A DNA stretch of 64,000 nucleotides from Bacillus marasmi (GCF_902168435.1 NZ_LR656166.1:248001-312000), one strand, 5' to 3'. Shown: positions 8,112-17,253, numbered from the stretch's first letter. Made by a program: numbers and translations. The notes: generated from the sequence alone by a model not told the origin.

Positions 8112-8759
8112 TCATCTTAATCTGTATGTCCGAGCTCGCTTATTACCACTCGCTACACATATATGTTCCGAATTTACTAGATTACGTAGTATGCGTCTTG
8201 CGTGACGGTCGCTAATTTTTAAGTGGGATGCAATTTCACGAGGAGCAAATGGTCGAAGTAGTCTGAGCCCGAAGCGTAATACTTCTGCTTCAAACCAGGA
8301 CAATTGTGACGGAGTATCGATACTTGCGAATTTACCTATAAAGGCTAGTACGAGTTGTTGACATTGTTTAGGTTCGTCATGAATAGATAAATAAGCAATT
8401 GTTAATATGGTCCATCCATCAAGTGCTAATAATGACTGGCGCCAGCATAAATCCTTGAATCGTCTAACATCAAGGTCTCTAGCATGTGGTCCATATCCCT
8501 GATTTTCAATACAACCCTTCGAATCCTCGGGTCTAAAGGCAAGATCTAGATAACGATGGCCGTTGTTGAAATCACGGACTTCCCATTCGGGATATAAAAA
8601 ATCAAAATTTCCTACTGCAGGAAACCAAATTTTCCTCAGAAATTCAACTGTCCCGTGACCTAATCCCTTTTCTAAAATTTCACGTCTCCTGTGGTTTGTC
8701 TCCTCGGAAATTTTCTCATTAAGCCATTCTTCGTATTTTTGCTCGAATTTTCCTATCAT
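8112..8759 (-). CDS. Nuclease-like (DUF559/PD-(D/E)XK-like) protein with winged-helix tail
   Basis: 215 residues. Residues about 50-125 read like a DUF559/Vsr-type restriction-nuclease core: RYLDLAF (acidic residue), CIENQGYGPHARDLDVRR (an E-x-Q in place of E-x-K) and LLALDGWTILTIAY. The last 60 residues (PFAPREIASHLKISDRHARR) look like a helix-turn-helix. AAAGGA precedes the ATG. The family is common in Bacillus as an uncharacterised protein. Whether it cuts DNA or has become a regulator is open; the Lys-to-Gln change suggests reduced or altered catalysis. Confidence 0.6.
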   Translation of the reverse strand: MIGKFEQKYEEWLNEKISEETNHRRREILEKGLGHGTVEFLRKIWFPAVGNFDFLYPEWEVRDFNNGHRYLDLAFRPEDSKGCIENQGYGPHARDLDVRRFKDLCWRQSLLALDGWTILTIAYLSIHDEPKQCQQLVLAFIGKFASIDTPSQLSWFEAEVLRFGLRLLRPFAPREIASHLKISDRHARRILRNLVNSEHICVASGNKRARTYRLR

Positions 8760-9281
8760 TACGCCTTCAATCCTTTCTGATAATTAAGTGTTCTTCTACA
8801 AAGGATACTGACACTATCGGACACTGGTTCCTTTATCCAACTCAAATTTACAAAATTGAAATGCTGAAAGGACATTGAATCCTCTATTAAACAATAGCTC
8901 TTCAATATTTCTTATTTTTAAAATAAATAAGGGATTAATTGTCCTTGGAAAATAACAAAATGGAGTTTAAGGAGGAAATAAGAAGCTTCGTGTCCTCAAC
9001 GGGCCACTATAGAGGGAAATTTAGTGGTGTATCACTCACAAATTCCACATGCGAATTTAATTTCCTTCAATAATTTTTAGAAATTTTCTTAACAGTAGAA
9101 TTCAAGAGATAATCCTATTCCGGCTGTTCAAATTATTGGAGCGGCTTATTTGTCTTCGTGTGCTTTAGAAAAATTTACAAAACTTATGTTAAGTTTTATT
9201 ACATCATATGTTAAACTAAGCTACGTATAATTTAGATAAATAAAAATTTTCCAATTATTTAATAAAAAGTGAGGTGTTTTT
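8760..9281. other. 522-bp intergenic region
   Basis: AT-rich DNA between the divergently read nuclease-like gene and the IclR gene. It holds a TATCGGACAC fragment reminiscent of the GCGGACA elements (about 8814-8824), the near-palindrome ACTTATGTTAAGT (about 9182-9194), and a TATAAT at 9226-9231 that may serve the IclR gene but has no clear -35. No further gene seen. Confidence 0.4.
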
Positions 9282-10043
9282 GTGTCAGAGGTCATTAATA
9301 AATCAGTTAAATTAATTCATGCACTTAAACCGGATGAATTTGAAAATGAATGGAGTGCCACCGAAATTAGTAAGAAGGTGGGGATGCCTGTCCAAACAGT
9401 TCATAGATTGTTATCGAGCTTAGAAAAAAACGGTTTAGTTTTTAAGAATAATGAGAATCGTAAATTCAGATTGGGCTTAGGTTTGATGCAATTAGGCCTG
9501 ACGATTTGGGAAGGTTTGTCGATATTAAATATTGCCAGACCCTTTATGGAAAAGCTTGCTGAAACAACGAAGGAAAGCATTTATTTAACTGTAAGGGAAG
9601 GCAACGACGGGATCTTTGTTGAGTGCATCAACTCTCCGCAAATGCTTAGAATTGCAGAACCAATCGGCATGAGGCTACCACTGTGCCACGGTGCTTCGAA
9701 GAAGGTTATTCTTGCTTATCTTAAACCTGCTGCTCAAAGGAAAGTGCTTGAAGATTTAATTGATTCGAAGGCTATTAAATCACGCGGAGAACTCAATGCA
9801 TTGATGGAGGAATTAAACATGATAAAACAACAAGGATTTGCGATAAGTACGAGTGAGACAACAAGAGGTACGAGCGGTGTCGCAGCTCCGGTTTTTTCAT
9901 GGAGTGGCCAGGTTGAAGGGGCAATCAGCGTAGCAGGGCCAGAAATAAGGTTTAGTTCCAATTATTTAAATAAAATTAGTGAACTTGTGAAGAAAACTTC
10001 CATAGAAATTTCTAAAGAAATGGGTTGGGTTAGTGGCAAATGA
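9282..10043 (+). CDS. IclR-family transcriptional regulator
   Basis: 253 residues from GTG 9282, with GTGAGGTG upstream. Residues 1-65 form a winged helix (SATEISKKVGMPVQTVHRLL, then EKNGLVFKNNENRKFRLG). Residues about 75-245 form the IclR effector domain (IARPFMEKLAETTKESIYL, PLCHGASKKVILAYL, GFAISTSETTRGTSGVAAPVF). It heads the nitrogen block and is transcribed in the same direction, so it probably controls the amidohydrolase and perhaps the genes beyond it. The effector is likely a small carboxylate such as a ureide breakdown product (inference). Confidence 0.9.
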   Translation: MSEVINKSVKLIHALKPDEFENEWSATEISKKVGMPVQTVHRLLSSLEKNGLVFKNNENRKFRLGLGLMQLGLTIWEGLSILNIARPFMEKLAETTKESIYLTVREGNDGIFVECINSPQMLRIAEPIGMRLPLCHGASKKVILAYLKPAAQRKVLEDLIDSKAIKSRGELNALMEELNMIKQQGFAISTSETTRGTSGVAAPVFSWSGQVEGAISVAGPEIRFSSNYLNKISELVKKTSIEISKEMGWVSGK

Positions 10044-10195
10044 TGAAAATAATCAAATGATGTAAGAATTTCTGACATAAATTTTTGAGTTATCCCAATA
10101 TGTGGGATATCCACCTTTTTACTCGAGAAAAAATAAGGCATGATAAGAGCAACCAAAAAACACCAACACTGGTTTGAAAGGAGGATTTATAAATA

Positions 10196-11461
10196 ATGCC
10201 CATAACGAAACACAAAATTAATATTGAAAGATTAGCATCCTCAATCAACGAGCTTTCAAGATTTGGACTGAATGAAAATAATGGGTTAGATCGCACAACC
10301 TTTACTGAATCTGAATTAGAAGCTCGCGAATGGTTGAAAAGTGAACTACAAAAAATCAATCTAAATGTAAGAGTGGATGAAGCAGCCAATATTTGGGCAA
10401 CAAGACAAGGAACAAATAATGCGTTGCCTGTCATCGTATTTGGTTCACATATCGACACAGTTCCAAATGGCGGAAAATATGATGGAGCTCTAGGGGTATT
10501 GATGGCACTCGAAGTCATGAAGGTACTTGAGGAAAATCAAATTCGCACGAGGCATCCTTTTGAAATCGTCTCCTTTAGTGCTGAAGAGCCAAATCCGTTT
10601 GGGTTATCAACCTTTGGTAGTAGAGCGATTACTGGAAAATTGAATGCCAATGATTTAATAGGTGTAAAAGACCCGCAGGGAAAGTTGTTAACTGAAGCTG
10701 TAAAAAGTGCTGGAGGGGATCCGGAAAAATTCGAGGCCGCAGTTCGTCATCCACATGAAATTAGTGCCTACGTTGAGGTACATATTGAACAAGGTAAGAG
10801 ATTATTAAAGCGTAACATTCCTGTTGGCGTTGTGACGGCAATTACAGGAATTTATCGAGAAGAGGTGACGATTTTTGGAGAAGCTAACCATTCTGGCACA
10901 ACCTTAATGGAGGATCGAAAGGATGCTCTTGCAGTGGCATCAGAGTTGATATTGTCCTTAGAAAAAATTTGTAAGAGCTATCCGGTAAAGGAAGTTGTGG
11001 GGACGGTTGGAAAACTAAGCCTTCAACCGAATTCACCGAATATTATTCCAGCTCAGGTTGATTTTACCCTAGAAATTAGAGGTGCGACAAAAAATGAAAT
11101 TAATGAAGTCCTACTGCAGTGGAGTAATAAGGTTGAAGAAATAAAGAACAATCGTTCCGTCGCAGTAAAAAGAGAAATATTGCTAAATCAAGCACCCGCG
11201 CCGATGGATGACAAAGTTATTGAGGTAATGATGGAGCAAGCGAAACAACTATACTATGAGCCATTATTATTAGGAAGTATGGCTGGACATGATGCAACTC
11301 ACATGGCGTCTATTACTAAAAGCGGGATGTTGTTTGTTCCAAGTCTTGATGGGAAAAGCCACTGCCCTGAGGAAGAAAGTCGATTAGAGGATATTGAAAT
11401 TGTTGCCAATGTATTGTTGAACACACTTTTAGCTTTGGATAAGAGATTCGATGTGTGGTAG
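10196..11461 (+). CDS. M20-family amidohydrolase (allantoate amidohydrolase / N-carbamoyl-amino-acid hydrolase)
   Basis: 421 residues of the Zn-dependent hydantoinase/carbamoylase type. Visible metal and catalytic segments: FGSHIDTVPNGGKYDGALGV, FSAEEPNPFG, YVEVHIEQGKRL, GEANHSGTTLMEDRKDAL and, near the end, GSMAGHDATHMASITKSGM and FVPSLDGKSHCPEE. Such enzymes split carbamoyl or ureido groups, releasing ammonia and CO2. AAAGGAGG precedes the ATG. It sits just after the IclR gene and ahead of amide-nitrogen and urease genes, which fits ureide catabolism. Allantoate, carbamoyl-amino acids and carbamoyl-sarcosine are all possible substrates. Confidence 0.85.
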   Translation: MPITKHKINIERLASSINELSRFGLNENNGLDRTTFTESELEAREWLKSELQKINLNVRVDEAANIWATRQGTNNALPVIVFGSHIDTVPNGGKYDGALGVLMALEVMKVLEENQIRTRHPFEIVSFSAEEPNPFGLSTFGSRAITGKLNANDLIGVKDPQGKLLTEAVKSAGGDPEKFEAAVRHPHEISAYVEVHIEQGKRLLKRNIPVGVVTAITGIYREEVTIFGEANHSGTTLMEDRKDALAVASELILSLEKICKSYPVKEVVGTVGKLSLQPNSPNIIPAQVDFTLEIRGATKNEINEVLLQWSNKVEEIKNNRSVAVKREILLNQAPAPMDDKVIEVMMEQAKQLYYEPLLLGSMAGHDATHMASITKSGMLFVPSLDGKSHCPEEESRLEDIEIVANVLLNTLLALDKRFDVW

Positions 11462-11536
11462 CCATGTGTTGAATTTAAAAAACTGAATATTGAAATTACT
11501 TTTGATTTTTTAAAAATATAAATGAGGTGATTGAAA

Positions 11537-12433
11537 ATGTGTGGTATTGGAGGGCTTATTTATAAAAATCCAGTTCATGAGAAAAAAACAGGAGAAATTG
11601 TTTTAAAAATGCTTGAGGGCTTAGGGAGAAGGGGACCTGATTCAACAGGTGTGGCCCTGCTCCATCCAAAAGCTGAAAATCGATTATACATCGATGTCAA
11701 TTACGATAAGGGAGGTAACGGTCAAAAGGTTATTCATCTATTAACGGAATTTTCGACGGTGATATGCTCAACAGATCACTGTAATTATGTAAGAGCCTTA
11801 ATTAAGGATGTTACAGATGAGGGCATGTTAATCAATGCGATAAACAATATCGATAGTGATGTTTCGGTCGCTAGCTTCGGTGAACAAATAGAAGTATTGA
11901 AGTTTTTAGGGGGAGCTCAAAACCTAGAAACACAATATAAAATTTCAGAATATGACGGCAAGGTTGCCATCGGTCATACAAGAATGGCAACAGAAAGTAA
12001 GGTAGACATTTCTCATTCACAGCCTTTATGCTGCCACAATGGCAAGGACTTAACGATCATCCATAATGGCCATATTACCAACTATATTAAACTACGAAGC
12101 AAGTACGAAAATCTGGGCTACAACTTTATCACTGGCAATGATTCAGAAGTAATAGCCGTATTTTTAGTTGATAAAATGAAGGCCGGATTAGATTTAAAAG
12201 AGGCGATGGAGCAATCACTTCAAGAGTTAGACGGGTCCTTTAGTTATATTGCCATTACACCTGAGCTGGTTGGATTAGCAAAAGAGCCGTTTGGCATGAA
12301 ACCGATGGTCATTGCCGAGACAGAGGATTTTGTTGCTTTCGCATCAGAAAGCCAAGCGATTACAAATGGTTTTGGTAAAAATTTAAAAGTAATTGAACCT
12401 GGTTCAGAGGAGGTTATGGTATGGAATCTGTAA
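11537..12433 (+). CDS. Class II glutamine amidotransferase subunit (MgsA/GlxB-like)
   Basis: 298 residues from ATG 11537, chosen so that the protein begins MCGIGG with the nucleophile Cys2 exposed after Met removal; GAGGTGA lies upstream. Ntn-hydrolase landmarks: GRRGPDSTG, AIGHTRMATES, IIHNGHITNY and TGNDSEVIAVFL. It is the glutaminase part of glutamate synthase as a separate subunit, about the size of N-methylglutamate synthase MgsA. It overlaps the next gene by 13 bp. Together with the two following genes it should form a three-subunit enzyme moving amide nitrogen or methylamine from glutamine-type donors. Confidence 0.85.
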   Translation: MCGIGGLIYKNPVHEKKTGEIVLKMLEGLGRRGPDSTGVALLHPKAENRLYIDVNYDKGGNGQKVIHLLTEFSTVICSTDHCNYVRALIKDVTDEGMLINAINNIDSDVSVASFGEQIEVLKFLGGAQNLETQYKISEYDGKVAIGHTRMATESKVDISHSQPLCCHNGKDLTIIHNGHITNYIKLRSKYENLGYNFITGNDSEVIAVFLVDKMKAGLDLKEAMEQSLQELDGSFSYIAITPELVGLAKEPFGMKPMVIAETEDFVAFASESQAITNGFGKNLKVIEPGSEEVMVWNL

Positions 12434-13128
12434 AACAGCAATTGGTAATTGATTGTAACGAAACTTCTCAAAAAGAGCTAAATGAGCAAATTAGAGAAGC
12501 AGCCAAAAAAGGAATAAAGGAAGTCGTTATTAAGAACCCATATGCCCGTCATAATTTAGGTGTTGGAATTACAGATCCCATTCATCTCGTTTACGAAGGC
12601 GATGTAGGCTATTACGCCTCAAGTCTTTGTGATTTGATTTCGGCTATCGTAAAAGGCAATGCTGGTTGGGCAATTGGTGAGAATCTAATGAATGGTGAAA
12701 TTATTGTTGAAGGAAATGCAGCATCCTCAACAGCAGCTTCGATGCGCGGGGGGACCGTTGTAGTAAAAGGAAGCTCTGGTGCCCGCACTGGTATTGGCCT
12801 CAAAGGTGGCACGCTCATTGTTGGCGGTGATGTCGGATATATGACAGGTTTTATGATGCAAAAAGGGAAAATGATTATTTGTGGAAACGCTGGAAAAGCA
12901 TTAGGTGATTCGATGTATGACGGCACAATTTATGTGGCAGGTGAAATTGCCGAGCTAGGCAATGGCACTGAAATCGTAGAATGTGAGAAAAAAGAGTATG
13001 AAGAGATTAAGAGCTTACTTGAATTCTACGGAGTGGCAGTCCCAGCAAGTTTTAAAAAGATTGTTTGCAACGGAATGCTTCACAATTTTAATAAAAAGGA
13101 GTTTGGCGTATGGAAAACAGTATTATAA
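12421..13128 (+). CDS. GXGXG-domain subunit (GltB C-terminal-like; MgsB/GlxC-like)
   Basis: 235 residues. The right-handed beta-helix typical of the glutamate synthase C-terminal domain shows as repeated glycine turns: LGVGITDPIHLVYEGDVGYY, GWAIGENLMNGEIIVEGNA, SSGARTGIGLKGGTLIVGGD and KALGDSMYDGTIYVAGEIAE. GAGGAGG precedes the ATG inside the upstream gene. It overlaps the FMN subunit gene by 19 bp. It is a structural subunit without its own active site; the partition into three genes matches N-methylglutamate synthase and rhizobial glx sets. Confidence 0.85.
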   Translation: MESVKQQLVIDCNETSQKELNEQIREAAKKGIKEVVIKNPYARHNLGVGITDPIHLVYEGDVGYYASSLCDLISAIVKGNAGWAIGENLMNGEIIVEGNAASSTAASMRGGTVVVKGSSGARTGIGLKGGTLIVGGDVGYMTGFMMQKGKMIICGNAGKALGDSMYDGTIYVAGEIAELGNGTEIVECEKKEYEEIKSLLEFYGVAVPASFKKIVCNGMLHNFNKKEFGVWKTVL

Positions 13129-14468
13129 GAAAAAGCAAAGTATGGAGTCCGGAGAAAATAGAAGAAATTCAAGAGAAAGCACAGCTAGGTCGCTATCGCA
13201 TAAGAGGTCAAGCTACGAAAAGAATGGATTTACCGTCTTTTGATGATTTAGTTTTTACACCTGCTGGATTATCACGTGTTGCACTTGAGGGCTACCGTGA
13301 AAAATGTGATACAAGAGTGGTAATTGGTGAAGGAAGAGTTAAACGACCATTAGTGTTAGAAACACCGATTATGGTCGCAGGGATGAGCTTTGGCGCGATT
13401 AACTCCAATGCGAAAAAAGCATTAGGAATGGCAGCCACACGCTGCGGAATCAGTACTTGTACCGGAGACGGTGGGATGCATCCGGTTGAACGTGAAGCTT
13501 CTGACAAATTAGTTTATCAACTACTACCTAGTCGCTACGGTTTGAATCCGTATGATTTAAAACGTGCTGATGCGGTGGAAATCGTCGTCAGTCAGGGCGC
13601 AAAACCGGGTACAGGGGGAACTTTACTCGGACAAAAGGTTTCGGAAGAAGTCGCAACAATGCGTGATTTACCAGTGGGTGTCGACCAACGTAGTCCTTGT
13701 CGTCATCCTGATTGGATGGGTCCTGATGATTTAGGGGTAAAAATCGACCAAGTCCGGATTGCAACCAATTATGAGGTTCCTATTTTTATTAAAATAGGCG
13801 CAGGTCGAGTCTATGATGATACGAAACTAGCAGCAAAGGCTGGCGCTGATGCGATTGTCATTGATGGCATGGAAGGTGGAACGGCTGCCTCTCCAGAAAT
13901 CCAGCTTGATCATACAGGCATTCCTACTGTGGCAGCTGTTGTGGAAGCGGCTGAAGCACTACATGAAATTGGGATGAAGGATGAAATCAAGCTGATTATC
14001 GGTGGTGGAATTAGCAATGGAGCCGATGCGGCAAAAGCAATCGCACTTGGTGCTGACGTTGTGTACATTGGTACGGCAATGTTGGTTGCGTTAAATTGCA
14101 ATAAGGCCTTGTATGTTGAGGACTATAAAGCGCTTGGTACGATTCCATCAGCTTGTCACCACTGTCATACCGGAAAATGTCCAGTCGGTATTGCCACACA
14201 AGATCCAGATTTAATGCTCCGTCTTAATCCAAATGAAGCTGCAGATCGAGTTGAAAACTATATCAATTCGATTACGATGGAGCTGCAAATCTTCGCGCGT
14301 TCTTGTGGAAAAAGTAAAGTAGGTGACTTAGACCCAACCGATTTACGTTCACTTACCATGAACACTTCGATGATTACAGGTGTTCCGATTGTCGGAATGG
14401 GCACGCGTAAGCCGTATTGGGCGAACTATCATACTTCAACCCAAGCGGGAGAACTTTTGTCTAGATAA
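13110..14468 (+). CDS. FMN-binding glutamate synthase-like subunit (MgsC/GlxD-like)
   Basis: 452 residues. TIM-barrel FMN and 2-oxoglutarate site landmarks: MSFGAINSNAKKALGMAA, GDGGMH, SQGAKPGTGG, FIKIGAGRVYDD, VIDGMEGGTAASP, IIGGGISNGADAAKAIALGA. The 3Fe-4S cluster motif CHHCHTGKCPVG follows. A free-standing subunit of this size together with separate amidotransferase and GXGXG genes is the N-methylglutamate synthase / glx organisation rather than ordinary GltB. Ammonia or methylamine produced by the partner would be added to 2-oxoglutarate here. About 185 bp of a GCGGACA element separate it from the next gene. Confidence 0.87.
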   Translation: MENSIIRKSKVWSPEKIEEIQEKAQLGRYRIRGQATKRMDLPSFDDLVFTPAGLSRVALEGYREKCDTRVVIGEGRVKRPLVLETPIMVAGMSFGAINSNAKKALGMAATRCGISTCTGDGGMHPVEREASDKLVYQLLPSRYGLNPYDLKRADAVEIVVSQGAKPGTGGTLLGQKVSEEVATMRDLPVGVDQRSPCRHPDWMGPDDLGVKIDQVRIATNYEVPIFIKIGAGRVYDDTKLAAKAGADAIVIDGMEGGTAASPEIQLDHTGIPTVAAVVEAAEALHEIGMKDEIKLIIGGGISNGADAAKAIALGADVVYIGTAMLVALNCNKALYVEDYKALGTIPSACHHCHTGKCPVGIATQDPDLMLRLNPNEAADRVENYINSITMELQIFARSCGKSKVGDLDPTDLRSLTMNTSMITGVPIVGMGTRKPYWANYHTSTQAGELLSR

Positions 14469-14492
14469 GATTGTCGTGTTTGATGGGAAATT

Positions 14493-14677
14493 TAGCGGAC
14501 ACAGAATCCGCTATTTGTGAAAAAAACAACATTTTTGAGGTGGAAGCGGACGTAGAATCCTCTATTTGCCCAAAAATCCGTCTAATAGTCTAGATTTTGG
14601 CTGAATAAGGGATCTGATGTCCGCCAACCTTTTAAATGAAACCATTTTATTGAAAATAAGGTCCGCTGTGTCCGCTA
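14493..14677. repeat. 185-bp GCGGACA element with nested inverted repeats
   Basis: The ends are exact inverse copies (TAGCGGACACAG at the left, CTGTGTCCGCTA at the right). A second nested pair lies inside (AGCGGACGTAGAATCCTCTA near 14545; GGGATCTGATGTCCGC near 14610). It would fold into a long hairpin in RNA or single-stranded DNA. The same architecture and length recur at 57364-57548. It lies between the FMN subunit and glutamine synthetase genes and may affect read-through between them. Confidence 0.8.
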
Positions 14678-14713
14678 AAAATCAAAACAAAATAATAAAG
14701 GAAGGTGTTAATA

Positions 14714-16069
14714 ATGAACGGAGTAGTCTCCAGTAATACACTGCTATTAGAAGAAATTCAAAAGAAAATGGAAGAGGAAAAAGTCCAATTTTTATTAGCA
14801 TCTTTTTCAGATATGAATGGAACTTCAAGAGCAAAGCTGGTTCCTGCAAAAAGATTATCGTCGGTATGTGAAAGTGGAGCCGGTTTTGCCGGCTTTGCTA
14901 TAGGCGACCTGGGGCACGGACCAACTGATCCAGACATTTTATGTATTCCTGATTTACGATCGATGACAATCCTACCTTGGCAAAAGAATTTGGCATGGTT
15001 TGCAGGGACGTTAACGGAAGATGGGACACCTTGGTCCTACTGCACTAGAACGATTTTACTAAATGTAATGGAAAAAGCAAAAAAGCTTGGCTACGAGATG
15101 AAGACAGGTGTAGAACCGGAGTTCTTCTTATTAAATGAAGACGAACAGGGAGGAATTTCACCTTCTGATTCTTTAGATGTCGCAAAGAAGCCTTGTTATA
15201 ATCAGCTTGCCTTGATGAGAAATTATGATTTCTTATCTACTTTAATCAACTATATGGAGGAATTAGACTGGAATGTTGCGCAGGCTGATCATGAGGATGC
15301 GAATGGACAATTTGAGATAAACTTTGAGTTTGCCGATGCACTTACTTCTGCGGATCGTTTAACCTTTTTTAAATACATGGTTCGAAGCATGGCCGAGGAG
15401 CGAAATCTAGTCGCTACGTTTATGCCAAAGCCCTTTTCACATTTAACCGGTAATGGCTGCCATATGCATTTAAGCCTTTGGGATGGTGCGAAGAATATTT
15501 TTAGTAATGAAAAAGACATTAAGGGAAATGGGTTATCTGAGACAGGTTATCACTTTATCGGAGGATTACTAAAACATGCGCGTGCTTTGTCTGCCATCGT
15601 TTGTCCGACTGTAAACTCCTATAAACGCTTGACGGCGATGTCAACGAGCTCAGGTCAAACATGGGCCCCCAATCAAATTTCTTATGGTGGAAATAATCGT
15701 ACTCAGCTCGTAAGGATTCCAGGCTCAGGAAGAATTGAGTTCCGAGCAATGGATAATAATGCAAATCCCTATCTTGCAACTGCTGCAATTTTAGCCGCTG
15801 GATTAGATGGAATTGAACAAAAGGTCGATCCAGACGTAATAATATCAGAATTTTCTGGAATTAACGAGGTTTTCGGGATTCAGATTAACACTCTTCCTGC
15901 CACTTTGCAAGAAGCCATTATTGAACTAGAGCAGGATTCAGTTTTGCTTGAAGCTTTGGGAAAAGATTTTATGAAAACTTATATTAATAGAAAGAAAGAG
16001 GAATGGTCAGAGTATCATGACTTTATCAGTTCTTGGGAAATCGAAAAATATTTAAAAGAAACAAATTAA
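14714..16069 (+). CDS. Type III glutamine synthetase / gamma-glutamylmethylamide synthetase-like
   Basis: 451 residues from ATG 14714 (AAAGGAAGGTG upstream). GS-family landmarks: FSDMNGTSRAKLVP, GVEPEFFL, DHEDANGQFEINF, GNGCHMHLSLW, NSYKRL, RIPGSGRIEFRAMDNNANPY. The PWQKNLAWFAGTL segment and overall length are those of the GlnT/GMAS branch rather than GlnA. Such enzymes join ammonia, methylamine or another amine to glutamate using ATP. Position right after the mgsABC-like trio favours gamma-glutamylmethylamide synthesis, with true glutamine synthesis as the alternative. Confidence 0.85.
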   Translation: MNGVVSSNTLLLEEIQKKMEEEKVQFLLASFSDMNGTSRAKLVPAKRLSSVCESGAGFAGFAIGDLGHGPTDPDILCIPDLRSMTILPWQKNLAWFAGTLTEDGTPWSYCTRTILLNVMEKAKKLGYEMKTGVEPEFFLLNEDEQGGISPSDSLDVAKKPCYNQLALMRNYDFLSTLINYMEELDWNVAQADHEDANGQFEINFEFADALTSADRLTFFKYMVRSMAEERNLVATFMPKPFSHLTGNGCHMHLSLWDGAKNIFSNEKDIKGNGLSETGYHFIGGLLKHARALSAIVCPTVNSYKRLTAMSTSSGQTWAPNQISYGGNNRTQLVRIPGSGRIEFRAMDNNANPYLATAAILAAGLDGIEQKVDPDVIISEFSGINEVFGIQINTLPATLQEAIIELEQDSVLLEALGKDFMKTYINRKKEEWSEYHDFISSWEIEKYLKETN

Positions 16070-16088
16070 ATTTTAGAGGGTGGAAGTT

Positions 16089-17237
16089 ATGGGGAAAAAG
16101 TATGATGTGATTGTTTTAGGAGGCGGCACAATGGGAGTTGCCGCTGCCTTTTACTTAGCAAAAGAAGGAAAAAAGGTGTTGGTCATTGATCAATACTCGA
16201 TTCCAAATACTTACGGTAGTCATCATGGACACACTAGAATGTTTCGTCTAGGGAATGGTAATGGTGGACAATACGTTCCGCTTGGAAAAGAATCGCTTCG
16301 TTTGTGGAAGGACCTGGAAGAAGTAAGCGGAAAAACTCTTTATCAACGAGTAGGTGCCTTAACAGTGGGGCATCCAAAATCAGAGTATGTAAGTGAAGCA
16401 ATTAAGAGTTCTGTAATTAATGATCTTACTTACGAGGAAATGACTGCAAGCATGATACGTGAGCGCTGGCCTGGTATCGAAATTCCCGATGATTATTACG
16501 GTTGCTATGATCCAGAAGCAGGATTTCTTTTTAGTGAGGAGTGTATTCAAACATACAAGGAAGAAGCCATTAAGCTAGGAGCTGTTGTCCTGGAAAATCA
16601 AGCTGTAGTAGATTTAGATATAAAAAGTGAGCAAGTAACTGTCTTCACCACTAGTGCCGATTTTACAGCTGAGAAACTTATCGTTACTGCTGGGGCTTGG
16701 ATTCCTAAGTTGCTACGATCAATAGACATTCCAATTAAACCACTGCGTAAAACAATTGGCTGGTTTAAACCAACAGTCGAAAAATTATATAGTGAAGGTT
16801 TTCCTTGCTTTATTTTTGATACTGACACAATTGGTCATTATTATGGCTTCCCAGATTTTGATGGAGGCGGGGTGAAGTTAGGTCGGATGGATTTAGGCTA
16901 TGACTGCGATCCGGATACAGTAAACCGAGAATTTGGCGCATACGAAGATGATGAAAGTGATATTCGAAATTTCCTAGAACAGTATCTTCCAGGCGCTGCC
17001 GGTGAACTCGTTAAAGGAGCAGCTAGTATGTTTGCGATGACGCCTGATGAAGATTTTATTATCGACATTCATCCAGAATATCAAAATGTATGTGTTGCTG
17101 GGGGGTTCTCTGGCCATGGTTTCAAATTTGCGAGTGTAGTTGGAAAAATTTTAACAGAATTAGCCACTAAAGGAGAAACACAATACGATATTTCATTTCT
17201 TCGCCTAAATCGTTTTTCCGAAGTTGAGAAAGTATAA
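16089..17237 (+). CDS. FAD-dependent amine oxidase of the monomeric sarcosine oxidase family
   Basis: 382 residues from ATG 16089 (AGAGGGTGG upstream). DVIVLGGGTMGVAAAFYLA binds FAD. HGHTRMFRL, GGVKLG and GFSGHGFKF align with the MSOX active-site His, Arg, Arg, Lys and Lys, and the C-terminal half closely tracks Bacillus MSOX (DPDTVNREFGAY). The residue that carries covalent FAD in MSOX (Cys315, in VCMYT) is Ser here (ASMFA), the neighbouring Tyr is Phe, and the His four residues after the Lys is Met. FAD is therefore probably non-covalent and the substrate probably not simple sarcosine. In this cluster N-methylglutamate is a plausible substrate (inference). Confidence 0.85.
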   Translation: MGKKYDVIVLGGGTMGVAAAFYLAKEGKKVLVIDQYSIPNTYGSHHGHTRMFRLGNGNGGQYVPLGKESLRLWKDLEEVSGKTLYQRVGALTVGHPKSEYVSEAIKSSVINDLTYEEMTASMIRERWPGIEIPDDYYGCYDPEAGFLFSEECIQTYKEEAIKLGAVVLENQAVVDLDIKSEQVTVFTTSADFTAEKLIVTAGAWIPKLLRSIDIPIKPLRKTIGWFKPTVEKLYSEGFPCFIFDTDTIGHYYGFPDFDGGGVKLGRMDLGYDCDPDTVNREFGAYEDDESDIRNFLEQYLPGAAGELVKGAASMFAMTPDEDFIIDIHPEYQNVCVAGGFSGHGFKFASVVGKILTELATKGETQYDISFLRLNRFSEVEKV

Positions 17238-17253
17238 AGAGGGGGAGGATTTT

